From assembly GCF_019510245.1 (NCBI RefSeq), contig NZ_JAEKKT010000157.1:1-64000 (forward strand): a stretch of 64,000 nt of DNA, read 5' to 3'. A model generated the notes under the pieces. The model was not told where the DNA came from, searched no databases, and saw only the letters and a list, made by a program, of their open reading frames with translations. Position numbers and translations under genes: made by a program. The stretch comes from Streptomyces sp. (GTDB lineage: Bacteria; Actinomycetota; Actinomycetes; Streptomycetales; Streptomycetaceae). How positions within the stretch are numbered: position 1 is the stretch's first letter; every line of letters begins with the position of its first letter. Shown one piece after another: positions 27,809 through 36,394 of the stretch.

Positions 27809-28724
27809 AAGGCCGGGTGGTTAGCGTTTTCGCAGGTCACGCAAGTGAGGCTGGGGACCACGCTGTTGCGGCGTAGGGGCCGGGGTCGAGTATGTGGATG
27901 AGGCCGCCGGCGGCCCATCGGTTCAGTTGTCTGTACATGGTTTCCAGGGTGACATCGCCGAAGTAGGCGGCGATGTCACGGGGTTGCCACAGACGCGTGG
28001 GGTCTTCCTGGAGCAGGGCCAGGATGCGGTGCCGGCGCCGTGCGGAGGGTGTGGCGTGTCGGTCGTCCCGGGAGGCCGTGGGCGGTGCGGGTTGATCCAC
28101 GGGTTCGAGGACGGTGATGTCGAGGTGGGTGACGGTGTGGCTTGTGCCGGGCCGGCCGTCGGCGTGGCGCTCGCTGTAGCGGGACATCGGGAACTTGACC
28201 TTGCGGATGCTGACCCGTTGTCGGCAGGGCGGGAGCAGACCGGTCAGGATCCGGCGGCCGATCATCCCGAGGAGAGTGTGCCGATCGGTGTCCGCGGGGA
28301 TGCTGCCGTTGGCCTGGATCACCTGGTCGCGGACGGTGTGGAGTGTGATGCTGAAACGGCAGCGGTCCGGGTCGGTGCCGGGGAGAGACTCGGCGGCACC
28401 GACCATCACGGTGCGAAGGGCCTGGTAGAGCGTGAGCAGTGAGCACATCTCCTGCTCGATGCCTGCAAGGACCGCGTCCACCAGCTCGAACGGCACGACT
28501 GCCGTCAGCTCCCCCAGATGCCCAGGAGCGAACCGGCCTCCGGCCACGGTGACCGTTCGGGTGATGGCCGTCAGCACAGACGGCAGGACACAATGACGGG
28601 GCAACGGAGCTCCTTCGGGACAAGCTGTCCTGGTCGACTGCCTGTACCAACGAGCTCCGTCGCTCTGCGTCGGAACCCTTCAACTCACTCGCGTGACCTG
28701 CGAAAACGCTAACTACCCGGCCTT
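27809..28724 (-). mobile_element. IS4-like element with internal deletion, 38-bp TIRs
   Basis: Terminal inverted repeats 27809-27846 and 28687-28724 match at 36 of 38 positions and contain GTTAGCGTTTTCGCAGG. The 0.9-kb interior encodes only the ends of a transposase, so the element cannot move by itself but could be mobilised by a full-length relative. No clear target duplication was seen. Confidence 0.8.
27837..28604 (-). pseudogene. IS4-type transposase lacking its DDE core
   Basis: Open frame of 255 codons from TTG 28604 (GAAGGAG five bases upstream). It starts VLTAITRTVTVAGGRFAPGH then LGELTAVVPFELVDAVLA, the N-terminus of Streptomyces IS4-type transposases. It then jumps directly to the C-terminal part: IEQEMCSLLTLYQALRTVM, DPDRCRFSITLHTVRDQVI and RRVSIRKVKFPMSRYSERH-like segments, followed by a winged-helix-like tail (RHRILALLQEDPTRLWQPRD). 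Roughly 200 or more residues with the DDE residues are missing, and the deletion is in frame. Confidence 0.75.
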
Positions 28725-28764
28725 GGTGGAAGCCTCGTTTTCGGAGGGGCTGCGAACGCCGATT

Positions 28765-28783
28765 CCTTCGAATGTTTCGAAGG
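28765..28783. promoter_or_regulatory. Perfect palindrome CCTTCGAA-TGT-TTCGAAGG
   Basis: 8-bp arms with a 3-bp centre, 22 bp beyond the MarR stop and 40 bp right of the IS4-like element. It could be a weak terminator for the MarR gene or another CGAA/TTCG-type operator related to the one at 27423-27435. Role undecided. Confidence 0.4.
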
Positions 28784-28804
28784 GGTTCCGGACGGAACCG
28801 TCGG

Positions 28805-29236
28805 TCACTCCGTGGCCCTGCGGATACGGGCCAGCAGGGCGCGCAACCGGTCACGGTCCTCGGCGTCCAAGCCGGCCGTGGCCTCGGCGAGGGCGTCGCG
28901 GTCCACCACCTCCGCCTCGCGGTGGCACTCCACGCCTCGGTCCGTAAGGCGGAGCAGGAAGGCACGGCGGTCGTGCGGATGGCGGACGCGCTCAACCAAG
29001 CCGTCGCGCTCCAGGCTGTCGACGATGCTGGTCGTGGTCCGGGCGGAGACACCGGTCAGGTCGCTCAGGTCCCGCATCCGCAGCGGCTCCTCGGCATGCG
29101 CCAACATCCGCATCGCGCGCAGCCGGGCAACCGACGCGCCCCCGGTGCGCAGCCGTGCCTCCACGAACTGACGCAGTTGGTGTGTCGTCTCGTACAGCTC
29201 GTCCACCAGGATGTCGCTGCTGCCCTGTACTGCCAT
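28805..29236 (-). CDS. MarR-family transcriptional regulator, 143 aa
   Basis: ATG 29236 has GGGGAG a few bases upstream; longer in-frame starts give an unlikely Pro/Gly-rich leader. Winged-helix residues: MRMLAHAEEPLRMRDLSDLTG, ARTTTSIVDSLERDGLVERVR and HPHDRRAFLLRLTDRG, the DxR wing of MarR proteins. Divergent from an MFS efflux gene with overlapping palindromes between them, so it is likely the ligand-responsive repressor of that pump. Confidence 0.9.
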   Translation of the reverse strand: MAVQGSSDILVDELYETTHQLRQFVEARLRTGGASVARLRAMRMLAHAEEPLRMRDLSDLTGVSARTTTSIVDSLERDGLVERVRHPHDRRAFLLRLTDRGVECHREAEVVDRDALAEATAGLDAEDRDRLRALLARIRRATE

Positions 29237-29317
29237 GACCGCTCCCCGTCGAACGTTCCCCGGCCCGGGAAGGCCGTTGCCCGGTCCGGCTGGAAAACCA
29301 GATTCTATGAGCAGCCA

Positions 29318-29335
29318 CATACTGAGTATGCTCAG
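29318..29335. promoter_or_regulatory. Overlapping palindromes, likely MarR operator
   Basis: CATAC-TGA-GTATG (29318-29330) and CTGAG-TATG-CTCAG (29322-29335) overlap in the 102-bp divergent region, directly before the MFS start at 29339. This position would block transcription or translation of the pump gene. Confidence 0.6.
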
Positions 29336-29338
29336 CAT

Positions 29339-30820
29339 GTGCTGTCGTCCCCTCGCCGCCTCCGGCTGTCACCCCGGCTCCGCCGTCCTGGCCAGCGTCT
29401 GGTCGTCCCCGTCATCTGCGCCAGCGTGACGTTCATCGCCATCGTCGACGGCGCGATCACCACCGTCGCGCTGCCCTCGATCGCCCGCCAGTTCGACCTC
29501 ACGACGGCCGCCCTGGACGGGGTGGTCGTGGTCTATCCGGTCTGCCTCGCCATGACCATCCCCGCCTCCGCCTGGCTCGTCGAGAGGTTCGGAGCAAAAC
29601 GCGTCCTGCTCTGGGCGCTCGGCGCCTTCCTCACCTCGTCACTGCTGTGCGGCACGGCCCCCGGGCTCGCCGAACTGGTCGGCTACCGCGCCATCCAGGG
29701 ACTCACCGCCGGGGTGCTCTTCCCGGCGTCCGCCGCGCTGCTCTTCGCCACCTTCGACACCGCCGACCAGGTGCGGATATCCCGGTACATGATCGTTCCC
29801 CAGCAGATCGCCCCGGCCGCCGCGCCGATCCTCGGCGGGCTGCTCGTGGACCATCTGTCCTGGCGCTGGGTCTTCTACGTCAACCTTCCAGTGGGCATCC
29901 CCGTCGTCGTATTCGGCATGCTGTTGCTCGCCGAGCAGCGCGGCCGGCCGGGCGGCCGCTTCGACCTGACCGGACTGCTGCTGAGCGCCGCCGGGCTGGG
30001 GGCCGCAATGTTCGGGATCTGCGAGGGACCCAACCAGGGCTGGTCCTCCGCTCCCGTGATCGCGGGGCTGGCCCTCGGCGCCGTCGTGCTGGCCGCCGCC
30101 GTCGTCTTCGAACTGCGCACCACCAAGCCCTTGCTGAAGCTCCGGCTCTTCACGGACCGGCTCTTCCGCGACACCAACCTGATCAACCTCGTCGGCCTGA
30201 TCCCGATCCTCGGCGCGATGTACCTCGGCCCACTCTTCCTGCAGGAGGCGCAGGGGCGCACCGCCCTGGAGTCCGGCACCAGCACCTTCCCCGAGGCGTT
30301 CGGCGTCCTGCTCACCGTGCAGCTCGCCAGCGTGCTCTACGCCCGCGTCGGACCCCGAGTGATCGTCGGATGCGGCATGGCCGGGGTCGCCGTGGTGCTG
30401 CTGCTCTTTTCCACCTGCGACGAGAACACCGGGCTGTGGACCTTCCGCGCCTACATGCTGTTCCTCGGCATCGCCATGGGCGGCGTCTTCATGCCGACGA
30501 CGGTGGCGTCGCTCGCCAACATCGCCAAGCCCGACCTGGCCCAGGCCTCCACCCTCAACACCGTCGTACGCCAGACCGGCGGCGCGCTCGCTCCCGCGGC
30601 GGTCACCACCGCCCTGGTGCTCGGCACCCCCACGGCGGCCCCCGCCCATCCGCCCATCGGCGCCTACCAGGACGCCTATCTGGCCCTCGCCGCGATCGCC
30701 GCCGTCACCGCGGTCTTCGCCTTCACCCTGCCGGACGCCGCGGCCCGCGCGGCGGCGCGGACCACGACCACGGTCGGCGGCCCGGCACCGGCGCACGCCG
30801 GGCACGAGAACGTCCACTGA
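29339..30820 (+). CDS. MFS drug efflux transporter (DHA2 type), 493 aa
   Basis: About 14 hydrophobic helices, with the DHA2 signatures FIAIVDGAITTVALPSIARQ in helix 1 (motif D1) and RAIQGLTAGVLFPASAALLF and LGGLLVDHLSWRWVFYVNLP in helices 4-5 (motif C region). GTG 29339 is the likely start and lies at the edge of the MarR operator; no strong ribosome site is seen, so the mRNA may be nearly leaderless. Exports an unknown drug or metabolite by proton antiport. Divergent from its probable repressor. Confidence 0.92.
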   Translation: MLSSPRRLRLSPRLRRPGQRLVVPVICASVTFIAIVDGAITTVALPSIARQFDLTTAALDGVVVVYPVCLAMTIPASAWLVERFGAKRVLLWALGAFLTSSLLCGTAPGLAELVGYRAIQGLTAGVLFPASAALLFATFDTADQVRISRYMIVPQQIAPAAAPILGGLLVDHLSWRWVFYVNLPVGIPVVVFGMLLLAEQRGRPGGRFDLTGLLLSAAGLGAAMFGICEGPNQGWSSAPVIAGLALGAVVLAAAVVFELRTTKPLLKLRLFTDRLFRDTNLINLVGLIPILGAMYLGPLFLQEAQGRTALESGTSTFPEAFGVLLTVQLASVLYARVGPRVIVGCGMAGVAVVLLLFSTCDENTGLWTFRAYMLFLGIAMGGVFMPTTVASLANIAKPDLAQASTLNTVVRQTGGALAPAAVTTALVLGTPTAAPAHPPIGAYQDAYLALAAIAAVTAVFAFTLPDAAARAAARTTTTVGGPAPAHAGHENVH

Positions 30821-31087
30821 CCTCCGCGCCACCTCCGCCACGCGCAAGCCGGTTCCCCGCGTGGGCAGATGGCCTTCCGCTTGTCCCAGTCGTGTCTGCA
30901 CCGTGGACGCCGCCTATGGCATGCGGCGGTCCGAGACGCGGCCCGCGGAAACCAATCGACCAGCACCGACCGCTCGACCGAGGCTGCGCTGAAGTCTGGC
31001 TGTCACGTTTGTGCCGTGCGATCCGACTTCTTGTACGAGAGGGCACGGAACGGCCGTGCCGGACCAGGACAGGACGAGGAAGCGGAC

Positions 31088-31783
31088 ATGCGGATCGTCA
31101 TCTTCGGCGCGAACGGCGGCACCGGCCGCCAGCTCGCCCAGCAGGCACTCGAGGTCGGCCACGAGGTCGTTGCGGTGACGCGCAACCCCGACAGCTTCCC
31201 CATCGCGGCCACGCGCTTGACGGTCGCCCGAGCGGACGTGCACGACCGGGCAGCGACTGCGCGGATTGTCGAGGGCAGTGAGGTGGTGCTCTCCACGTTG
31301 GGGGTGCAATTCAGCCGGAAGCCGATCACGATCTACAGCGACGGGATCGCGTCCATCGCCGATGCCATGACGACCCACGGGCGCAAGCGGTTGGTAGTGG
31401 TGAGCTCGGCGGGCACTGAGCCGAGTCGGCACGCCGACGGCGGGTTCCTGTTGAACCGGGTGATGCAGCCCATGGTCACCCGGACGATCGGCAAGACGAC
31501 GTACGCCGACATGCGCCGCATGGAGGCCTTCTTGCGCCAGTCCAGCCTGGACTGGACGGTCATGCGTCCTGGCGGCCTGTTCGACGCGGAGCAGCCCAGT
31601 GACTACGAGCTGGCGGAGAACCGCTCCGAGCGAGTGTTCACCAGCCGCGCCGACCTGGCCGCGTCGATGCTGGCCCAGGCCACCAGCCGGGTGTGGATCG
31701 GCAAGTTCGTCGCGGTCAACACCACCAAGGGTGCTCCCACCGTGCTGCGGATGATCCGCCGCGAAGCGTTCGGCAGCCACTGA
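31088..31783 (+). CDS. NAD(P)-binding oxidoreductase (atypical SDR), 231 aa
   Basis: Rossmann start MRIVIFGANGGTGRQLAQQAL, then VVLSTLGVQ and LVVVSSAGTEPS, and WTVMRPGGLFD near residue 160. These are features of the atypical SDR/NmrA-like group (flavin reductase or epimerase-like), without the YxxxK pair of classical SDRs. GAGGAAG lies seven bases before ATG 31088. Two genes downstream is an ECF41-type sigma factor; such sigma factors are often linked to oxidoreductases or epimerases, so this is a plausible partner. Substrate unknown. Confidence 0.85.
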   Translation: MRIVIFGANGGTGRQLAQQALEVGHEVVAVTRNPDSFPIAATRLTVARADVHDRAATARIVEGSEVVLSTLGVQFSRKPITIYSDGIASIADAMTTHGRKRLVVVSSAGTEPSRHADGGFLLNRVMQPMVTRTIGKTTYADMRRMEAFLRQSSLDWTVMRPGGLFDAEQPSDYELAENRSERVFTSRADLAASMLAQATSRVWIGKFVAVNTTKGAPTVLRMIRREAFGSH

Positions 31784-31821
31784 CCACGACCGGCACCGAC
31801 AACCATCGGCTGGAGACACTG

Positions 31822-32496
31822 ATGAGCAACCACCACCCCGGAGTCACCGAAACCAGCACCGCGGCGTGGGAACGTCGCGCAGCCCTGGCCGGCCCGGTCG
31901 ATTTCACGATGATGTATGTCGCACACGACGCCTTCAACCGCGACCTGGACCGCCTGCTGGACGCCGTCGCGGACGGACGCGGCCACTCCCCTGCGGTCGT
32001 CGCGACCTGGCAGCTGTTCAGCAAGCAGCTCCACACCCACCACTCTGCCGAGGACACCGTGCTGTGGCCGCGACTGCGGGCGGCGGTCACCGATCCCGAC
32101 GAGCATCGCATCCTGGACGACATGGAAGCCGAGCACGCCTCGCTCGACCCACGCGTCGAGCAGATCAACGCCGCCATCGCCGATCAGAACACCAAGGCTC
32201 TCGAACGAGAAATGTCCGTCCTGGCCAAGGGCCTGTCGGCGCACATGATCCACGAGGAGTCCCAGGCGCTGCCGCTGCTCGAGCGTCGGCTGGGCAAGGC
32301 CGGCTGGGATGCCTTCAGCAAGGAGATCCGTGACCAGCAGGGCGGGATCAAGGGCGCCGCGGACTACCTTCCGTGGCTGCTCGACGGCGCCACCGAGCAA
32401 CTGAAGACCCAGGTCCTCAGGCTCCTGCCCGCGCCCGCACGCGTCGTCTACCGCAGGGTTTGGGAGCCCAAGTACCGCAAGGCCGCGCGGCGGTGA
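31822..32496 (+). CDS. Hemerythrin HHE-domain protein, 224 aa
   Basis: Four-helix metal-binding pattern: MYVAHDAFNRDLDRLL, LHTHHSAEDTVLWPRL, MEAEHASLDP and HMIHEESQALPLLERRL, giving the His/Glu ligands of a di-iron hemerythrin-like site in the first 145 residues. The C-terminal 75 residues (KGAADYLPWLLDGATEQLKT) are a conserved extension without known function. Starts 38 bp after the oxidoreductase stop and is followed by the ECF sigma gene. Likely binds oxygen, NO or related ligands, possibly as a sensor or scavenger in this operon. Confidence 0.9.
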   Translation: MSNHHPGVTETSTAAWERRAALAGPVDFTMMYVAHDAFNRDLDRLLDAVADGRGHSPAVVATWQLFSKQLHTHHSAEDTVLWPRLRAAVTDPDEHRILDDMEAEHASLDPRVEQINAAIADQNTKALEREMSVLAKGLSAHMIHEESQALPLLERRLGKAGWDAFSKEIRDQQGGIKGAADYLPWLLDGATEQLKTQVLRLLPAPARVVYRRVWEPKYRKAARR

Positions 32497-32552
32497 GGGA
32501 CGAGACTGTCCGCGATGCGAGCGGGCCACAGAGCGGCCAGGAGCAGACGGGC

Positions 32553-33431
32553 ATGGATGATCTGGATTGGTTCGCAGAGCAGTTCGAGGCCCACCGCCCA
32601 CGACTGCAGGCGGTGGCCTACCGGATGCTGGGCTCGCTCACCGAGGCCGAGGACGCCCTCCAGGAGGCGTGGATCCGTACCACCCGCTCGCAAAGCAGCA
32701 GCATCGACAACATCAGCGCGTGGCTGGTGACCCTTGTCGGCCGGGTGTGCATCGACATGCTGCGTAGCCATCAGTCCCGGCGCGAGAACCTGGTCGGCAC
32801 CTGGCTGCCCGAGCCCGTTGTCAGCACCGAGGAGACCCACGATCCCGAACAAGCCAGCCTGCTCGCCGACTCCGTCGGCCTTGCCCTACTCGTCGTGCTC
32901 GAGAGCCTGGAACCGGCCGAACGACTCGCATTCGTCCTGCACGACATGTTCGGCGTCCCCTTCGACAAGATCGCCCCGATCGTGGACCGAACACCCGTCG
33001 CCGCCCGCCAGCTCGCCAGCCGGGCCCGCCGCCGGCTACGCGGGACGGTGACGATGCCCGACGCCGACCTGCCCACCCAACGGCGCGTCGTCGACGCGTT
33101 CCTCGCCGCGTCCCGAGCCGGCGACTTCGAAGCCCTGATCACCCTCCTCGACCCCGACGTCGTCTTCCGCGTCGACACCGGCCCCCGCCCCTGGCTCGGC
33201 CCCGCCCTCCTCGTCGGCGCCCGTGACGTTGCCGAGCACGCCACCACGTTCGGACCGCGGTTCGCTACCCTGTGCCAGCCGGCGCTGGTCAACGGCGCCG
33301 CCGGCATCATCGCCACCGGCCGCGCCGGCGTCCTCGCCGTAGTCGGCATCACTGTCGTCGACGAGCACATCGCCGAGATCGACCTCGTCCTCGACCCCGA
33401 CAAGCTCTCCGGGGTCACCATCGACGACTGA
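32553..33431 (+). CDS. ECF41-type sigma factor with SnoaL-like C-terminus
   Basis: 292 aa. Region 2 spans about residues 10-75 (YRMLGSLTEAEDALQEAWIR, ISAWLVTLVGRVCIDMLRSH). The linker carries WLPEP (84-88), region 4 is about 115-165 (ERLAFVLHDMFGVPFDKIA), and the C-terminal SnoaL-like domain ends LDPDKLSGV, matching the NPDKL box of ECF41. These motifs define sigma factors controlled by their own C-terminal extension rather than an anti-sigma factor. AGGAG lies ten bases before ATG 32553. Same direction as the oxidoreductase and hemerythrin genes. Confidence 0.9.
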   Translation: MDDLDWFAEQFEAHRPRLQAVAYRMLGSLTEAEDALQEAWIRTTRSQSSSIDNISAWLVTLVGRVCIDMLRSHQSRRENLVGTWLPEPVVSTEETHDPEQASLLADSVGLALLVVLESLEPAERLAFVLHDMFGVPFDKIAPIVDRTPVAARQLASRARRRLRGTVTMPDADLPTQRRVVDAFLAASRAGDFEALITLLDPDVVFRVDTGPRPWLGPALLVGARDVAEHATTFGPRFATLCQPALVNGAAGIIATGRAGVLAVVGITVVDEHIAEIDLVLDPDKLSGVTIDD

Positions 33432-33527
33432 GTCAATACGAAGGCGGCAATAACTGAGGGTCTGAGCTTGACGCTGGTCCGAAAATGAAGATGAGCCCAG
33501 GTCAGTGAGGTGATCGGTGGGATGTGT

Positions 33528-34430
33528 TCATGCGGCCTCGATGGGGTCGAAGCGGACGGTGAAGCCGAGGGCGTTGGCCTGGCGGGTGATGCGGCGCATG
33601 GCTCGCTCGGGGTTGTACTTCGCGTAGTAGTCGCCACCGAGATCCTGGTAGGCGACATCTTTGGTGAGCATGTGCCAGACCGCGGTCAGGAGCGGGTGTT
33701 CGAAGGCGACCAGGGCCTTCTTCTTGCCCAGCCTGGGCATGAGCCGGTGGTAGCGGGCGCCGAGGTAGGTGGTCTCTCGAGTGCGGGAGGCCGCCATGCC
33801 CGCTGTGCCCAGGGCGGCGCCGAGCCACCGGTTCCCGTGGCGTCTGCGGGCCGGACTTGTGCTTGCCGGCGGACTCGTGGTGGCCGGGGCAGACCCCGGC
33901 CCACGAGGCGAGGTGGCCGGCGGCCGCGAAGCGGGACATGTCGCCGCCGGTCTCGGCGATGATGACTTCGGCGACTCCCTGGCCGACGCCGGGCACGGTG
34001 GCCAGCAGCTCAAGCTGGCGGGCGAAAGGGAGCACCTCCTCCTCGATCCGCGCGGACAGCTCGTCGATCGCCCCGGTGAGGTGGTCCATGCGTTCCAGGT
34101 GCAGTCGGCAGAGGAACGCGTGGTGTGCGCCGAAGTTCCCGGTCAGCGCCTCGACCAGTGCGGGGAACTTCGGTCGCAGGCGGGCTTTGGCCATCCCCGC
34201 CCGGGCGTGGACGTCGCGTTCACCCTCGATCAGGGCGGCGAGCATGGCCCGTCCGGAAACCCCCCATGATGTCGGTGGCCACGCTGGAGAGCTTGATGCC
34301 CGCGTCCTCCAACTCCTCCTCCAGCCGCTGGGCTTCGCGGGTCCGCTCTCCGGCGAGGCTGGCGCGGTAGCGGGTGAGGTCGCGCAGGTGCCGGACTGGC
34401 TCCGGCGGCACGAGCGAGGCCTTGGCCCGC
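33528..34430 (-). pseudogene. IS110-family transposase, truncated and frameshifted
   Basis: Three minus-strand frames in succession: KASLVPPEPVRHLRDLTRYR to LSSVATDIMG (34430-34260), AALIEGERDVHARAGMAKAR to VCPGHHESAGKHKSG (34245-33850), and NRWLGAALGTAGMAASRTRE to TVRFDPIEAA (33830-33528). Together they are the middle and C-terminal parts of an IS110-type transposase, including VPGVGQGVAEVIIAETGGD. The RuvC-like N-terminus is absent and two frameshifts separate the pieces. Confidence 0.8.
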
Positions 34431-34560
34431 AAAGCCCATGCGACTGCCGCGCTCTGCCTCACCGACAGATGACGACACCCCGCCGCCCACCCGCAGCCAC
34501 GCCACGTGCTGCGAAACCGGCGGCATCCCACAGCCGTGCCGACCAGAACAACGTCAAGAG

Positions 34561-34952
34561 ATGCCCGTGAACCGCGAAAGCGGCCCCGACAGCGATCGCC
34601 AGAACATGGTCGAACAAGTCCGCGCATGCATCGCCAGCATGGACACCCCATCCGACGACCGGTCCATGTTCGGCGTGGTGAGACCTCCTTCGTGGCAGGC
34701 CACGCCGCAGTCGGTGTCCGCGCCGGAGGCGAACTCATGATCCGTATCGACCCCTCGCGATCCGACGAACTCCTCAGCCGACCCGAAGCACATCCGCTCA
34801 CGATGGGCACCCGTACCTTCACCGGCTGGGCCGGCATCGGCTTCGACCAACAAACCGACTCCCAGCTCGACTTCTGGGCGGGCCGGCGAATCGAATACGT
34901 GCACAGACTGCCGTCCAAAGCCACCAGCCCCCGAACTCAACGCCGGGGCTGA
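34561..34952 (+). pseudogene. TfoX N-terminal-domain protein, frameshifted
   Basis: MVEQVRACIASMDTPSDDRS ending in the MFG motif (frame of ATG 34561) then, one frame over after about 34680, FVAGHAAVGVRAGGELMIRI, ELLSRPEAHPLTMGTRTFTG and LDFWAGRRIEYV. This is the small TfoX/Sxy N-terminal fold found as single-domain proteins in actinobacteria. A one-base indel near GGCGTGGTGAG separates the halves. Function of such proteins is unclear. Confidence 0.6.
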
Positions 34953-35124
34953 AGCAATCACCTGCTCGGCCACACCCGGAGACTTCCAGGCGGCGGGCCA
35001 CGTCGGAGTAGGCCAGCTGCCTGCCGGCCCTTACGACGCCATCACGTGCGTCGCCACGATCCACCACCTGCCGTTCACCCTGGCGCTCACCTGCCTCCGC
35101 CGTCATCTGGCTCCGGGAGGGGAC
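34951..35124 (+). pseudogene. SAM-dependent methyltransferase, internal fragment
   Basis: The reading GPYDAITCVATIHHLPFTLAL then LRRHLAPGGDT matches the motif II to motif III stretch of class I methyltransferases (Asp before ITC, HHLP, LAPGG). There is no start, no SAM-binding glycine motif and no C-terminal part. It directly abuts the TfoX remnant. Confidence 0.6.
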
Positions 35125-35430
35125 ACTGGTGGGGGCGTCGAAGCCCTCGCTGGCGAGCTTGTCGATGGCCAGCCGTACCGGCGGAGCGGCCATCTCGTCG
35201 GCCAGCCGGGCACGGAGGCGGGCCCGCGGAGAGCACAGCCTGTGGCGGCGACACCGGGTCGCCGCCGGTTCACGTACCCAGGACCGCCAGAGTCCGACGG
35301 GCCGGGAGCGCCGGCCCGGCTTGTAGCCGGCCACGCCTGCCATCGACACCCGCCCCGAGCCCGCTTCCTGAGCCGACCGACGGGCGTCCGGCCGATCCGG
35401 TCCCAGGTCCTGGTGCGTGGCGGAGCCGTA
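35125..35430. other. Unassigned DNA between two remnants
   Basis: A minus-strand reading includes RLRARLADEMAAPPVRLAID and KLASEGFDAPT, which is protein-like but unrecognised and flanked by Arg-rich nonsense. Probably another gene fragment. Confidence 0.35.
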
Positions 35431-35431
35431 G

Positions 35432-35905
35432 TCAGTGAAGCTGTCTCGCCAGCAGGTCTGCGGCCAGGTCGGCGAGGATGTCGGGTGCCTGCGTCGCGTC
35501 GAGTTCGGCTCCCGGCTCCTCCGGTTCGAGGGGTTCGAGCGTGGCAAGTTGCGAGTCGGGGAGCGAGCTCGGCATGAAGTGGCCGGTGCGTCCGCCGAGC
35601 CGGTCCGCCAGCACTTCGGGGCTGGCGGTCAGGGGCAGGAAGATGGCGCCCGGGCAGGCCGCTCACAGGACGTCGCGGTAGCGCCGCCTGAATGCGGAGC
35701 AGGCGACCACCGCACCTGTGCCCGCCACATCCCGCTGGTGCAGCCAGCGGCGGACGGACTCCAGCCAGGGCCGACGGTCGGTGTCGTCGAGCGGCGTGCC
35801 GGACGGCATCTTGGTGATGTCGGCCGGGGAGTGGAAGGCGTCGCCGTCCGCGAAGGGCACGCCCAGCCGCTGCGCCGGCAGGCGGGCCACCGTGGTCTTG
35901 CCGAC
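35432..35905 (-). pseudogene. Gluconokinase, 5'-truncated with internal TGA
   Basis: Starting at the end of the P-loop (VGKTTVARLPAQRLGVPFA), the frame reads DGDAFHSPADITKMPSGTPL, DDTDRRPWLESVRRWL and GAVVACSAFRRRYRDVL, all typical of GntK. A TGA at 35663-35665 replaces an expected Arg codon (CGA to TGA). The same frame continues with CPGAIFLPLTASPEVLADRL and GRTGHFMPSSLPDSQLATLE to a normal end at 35432. The first residues before the P-loop are missing at about 35905. Confidence 0.8.
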
Positions 35906-36394
35906 TCAGTCGGTTCATGCGCTCGAACAGATCCTTGAACTCGGCGGCGCCCGGTCCACCCCACCCGAAGCCGGCGAAGGGCCTGTACAGCAGGCTCCCC
36001 CGGCCGGTGTCGTACGGGCAGCGTCATCGCGGTTCACCTCCGGCTGGTCGGCCGTACAGGTCACCATCCACCGTGCGCGTCTACGCAGAACCGTGTGAAC
36101 CGGGCGACTCAACCCCTTTCGCACGTTTCTCATCGCCGGCAATGCCCAGGCGCCCGATGAACGCGGGCTCGCTGCGCGCCAGGACACGCCGTAGCGCTAC
36201 GCGTAACTCCGTGTACCGCACACCCGTGCCAGATCGCTGTGCTGTCACGGCAGAACCAACGAATTGCGCCTCGGCAGCGAAGTGCGCCGGACGGGTGGAG
36301 TGGCGAACCCGTCGCAAGAGACGTGCGGGACGCGAACTCCGGTCGGACACTGGAGGTCAGAGCGGCGGCCGACGGCGTACGGAACCAGGGCACG
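35906..36394. other. Intergenic region with an unidentified fragment
   Basis: On the minus strand 35910-36030 reads GSLLYRPFAGFGWGGPGAAE and FKDLFERMNRL, which looks like genuine protein but has no start or recognised family. Nothing else supported up to the VOC gene. Confidence 0.35.
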
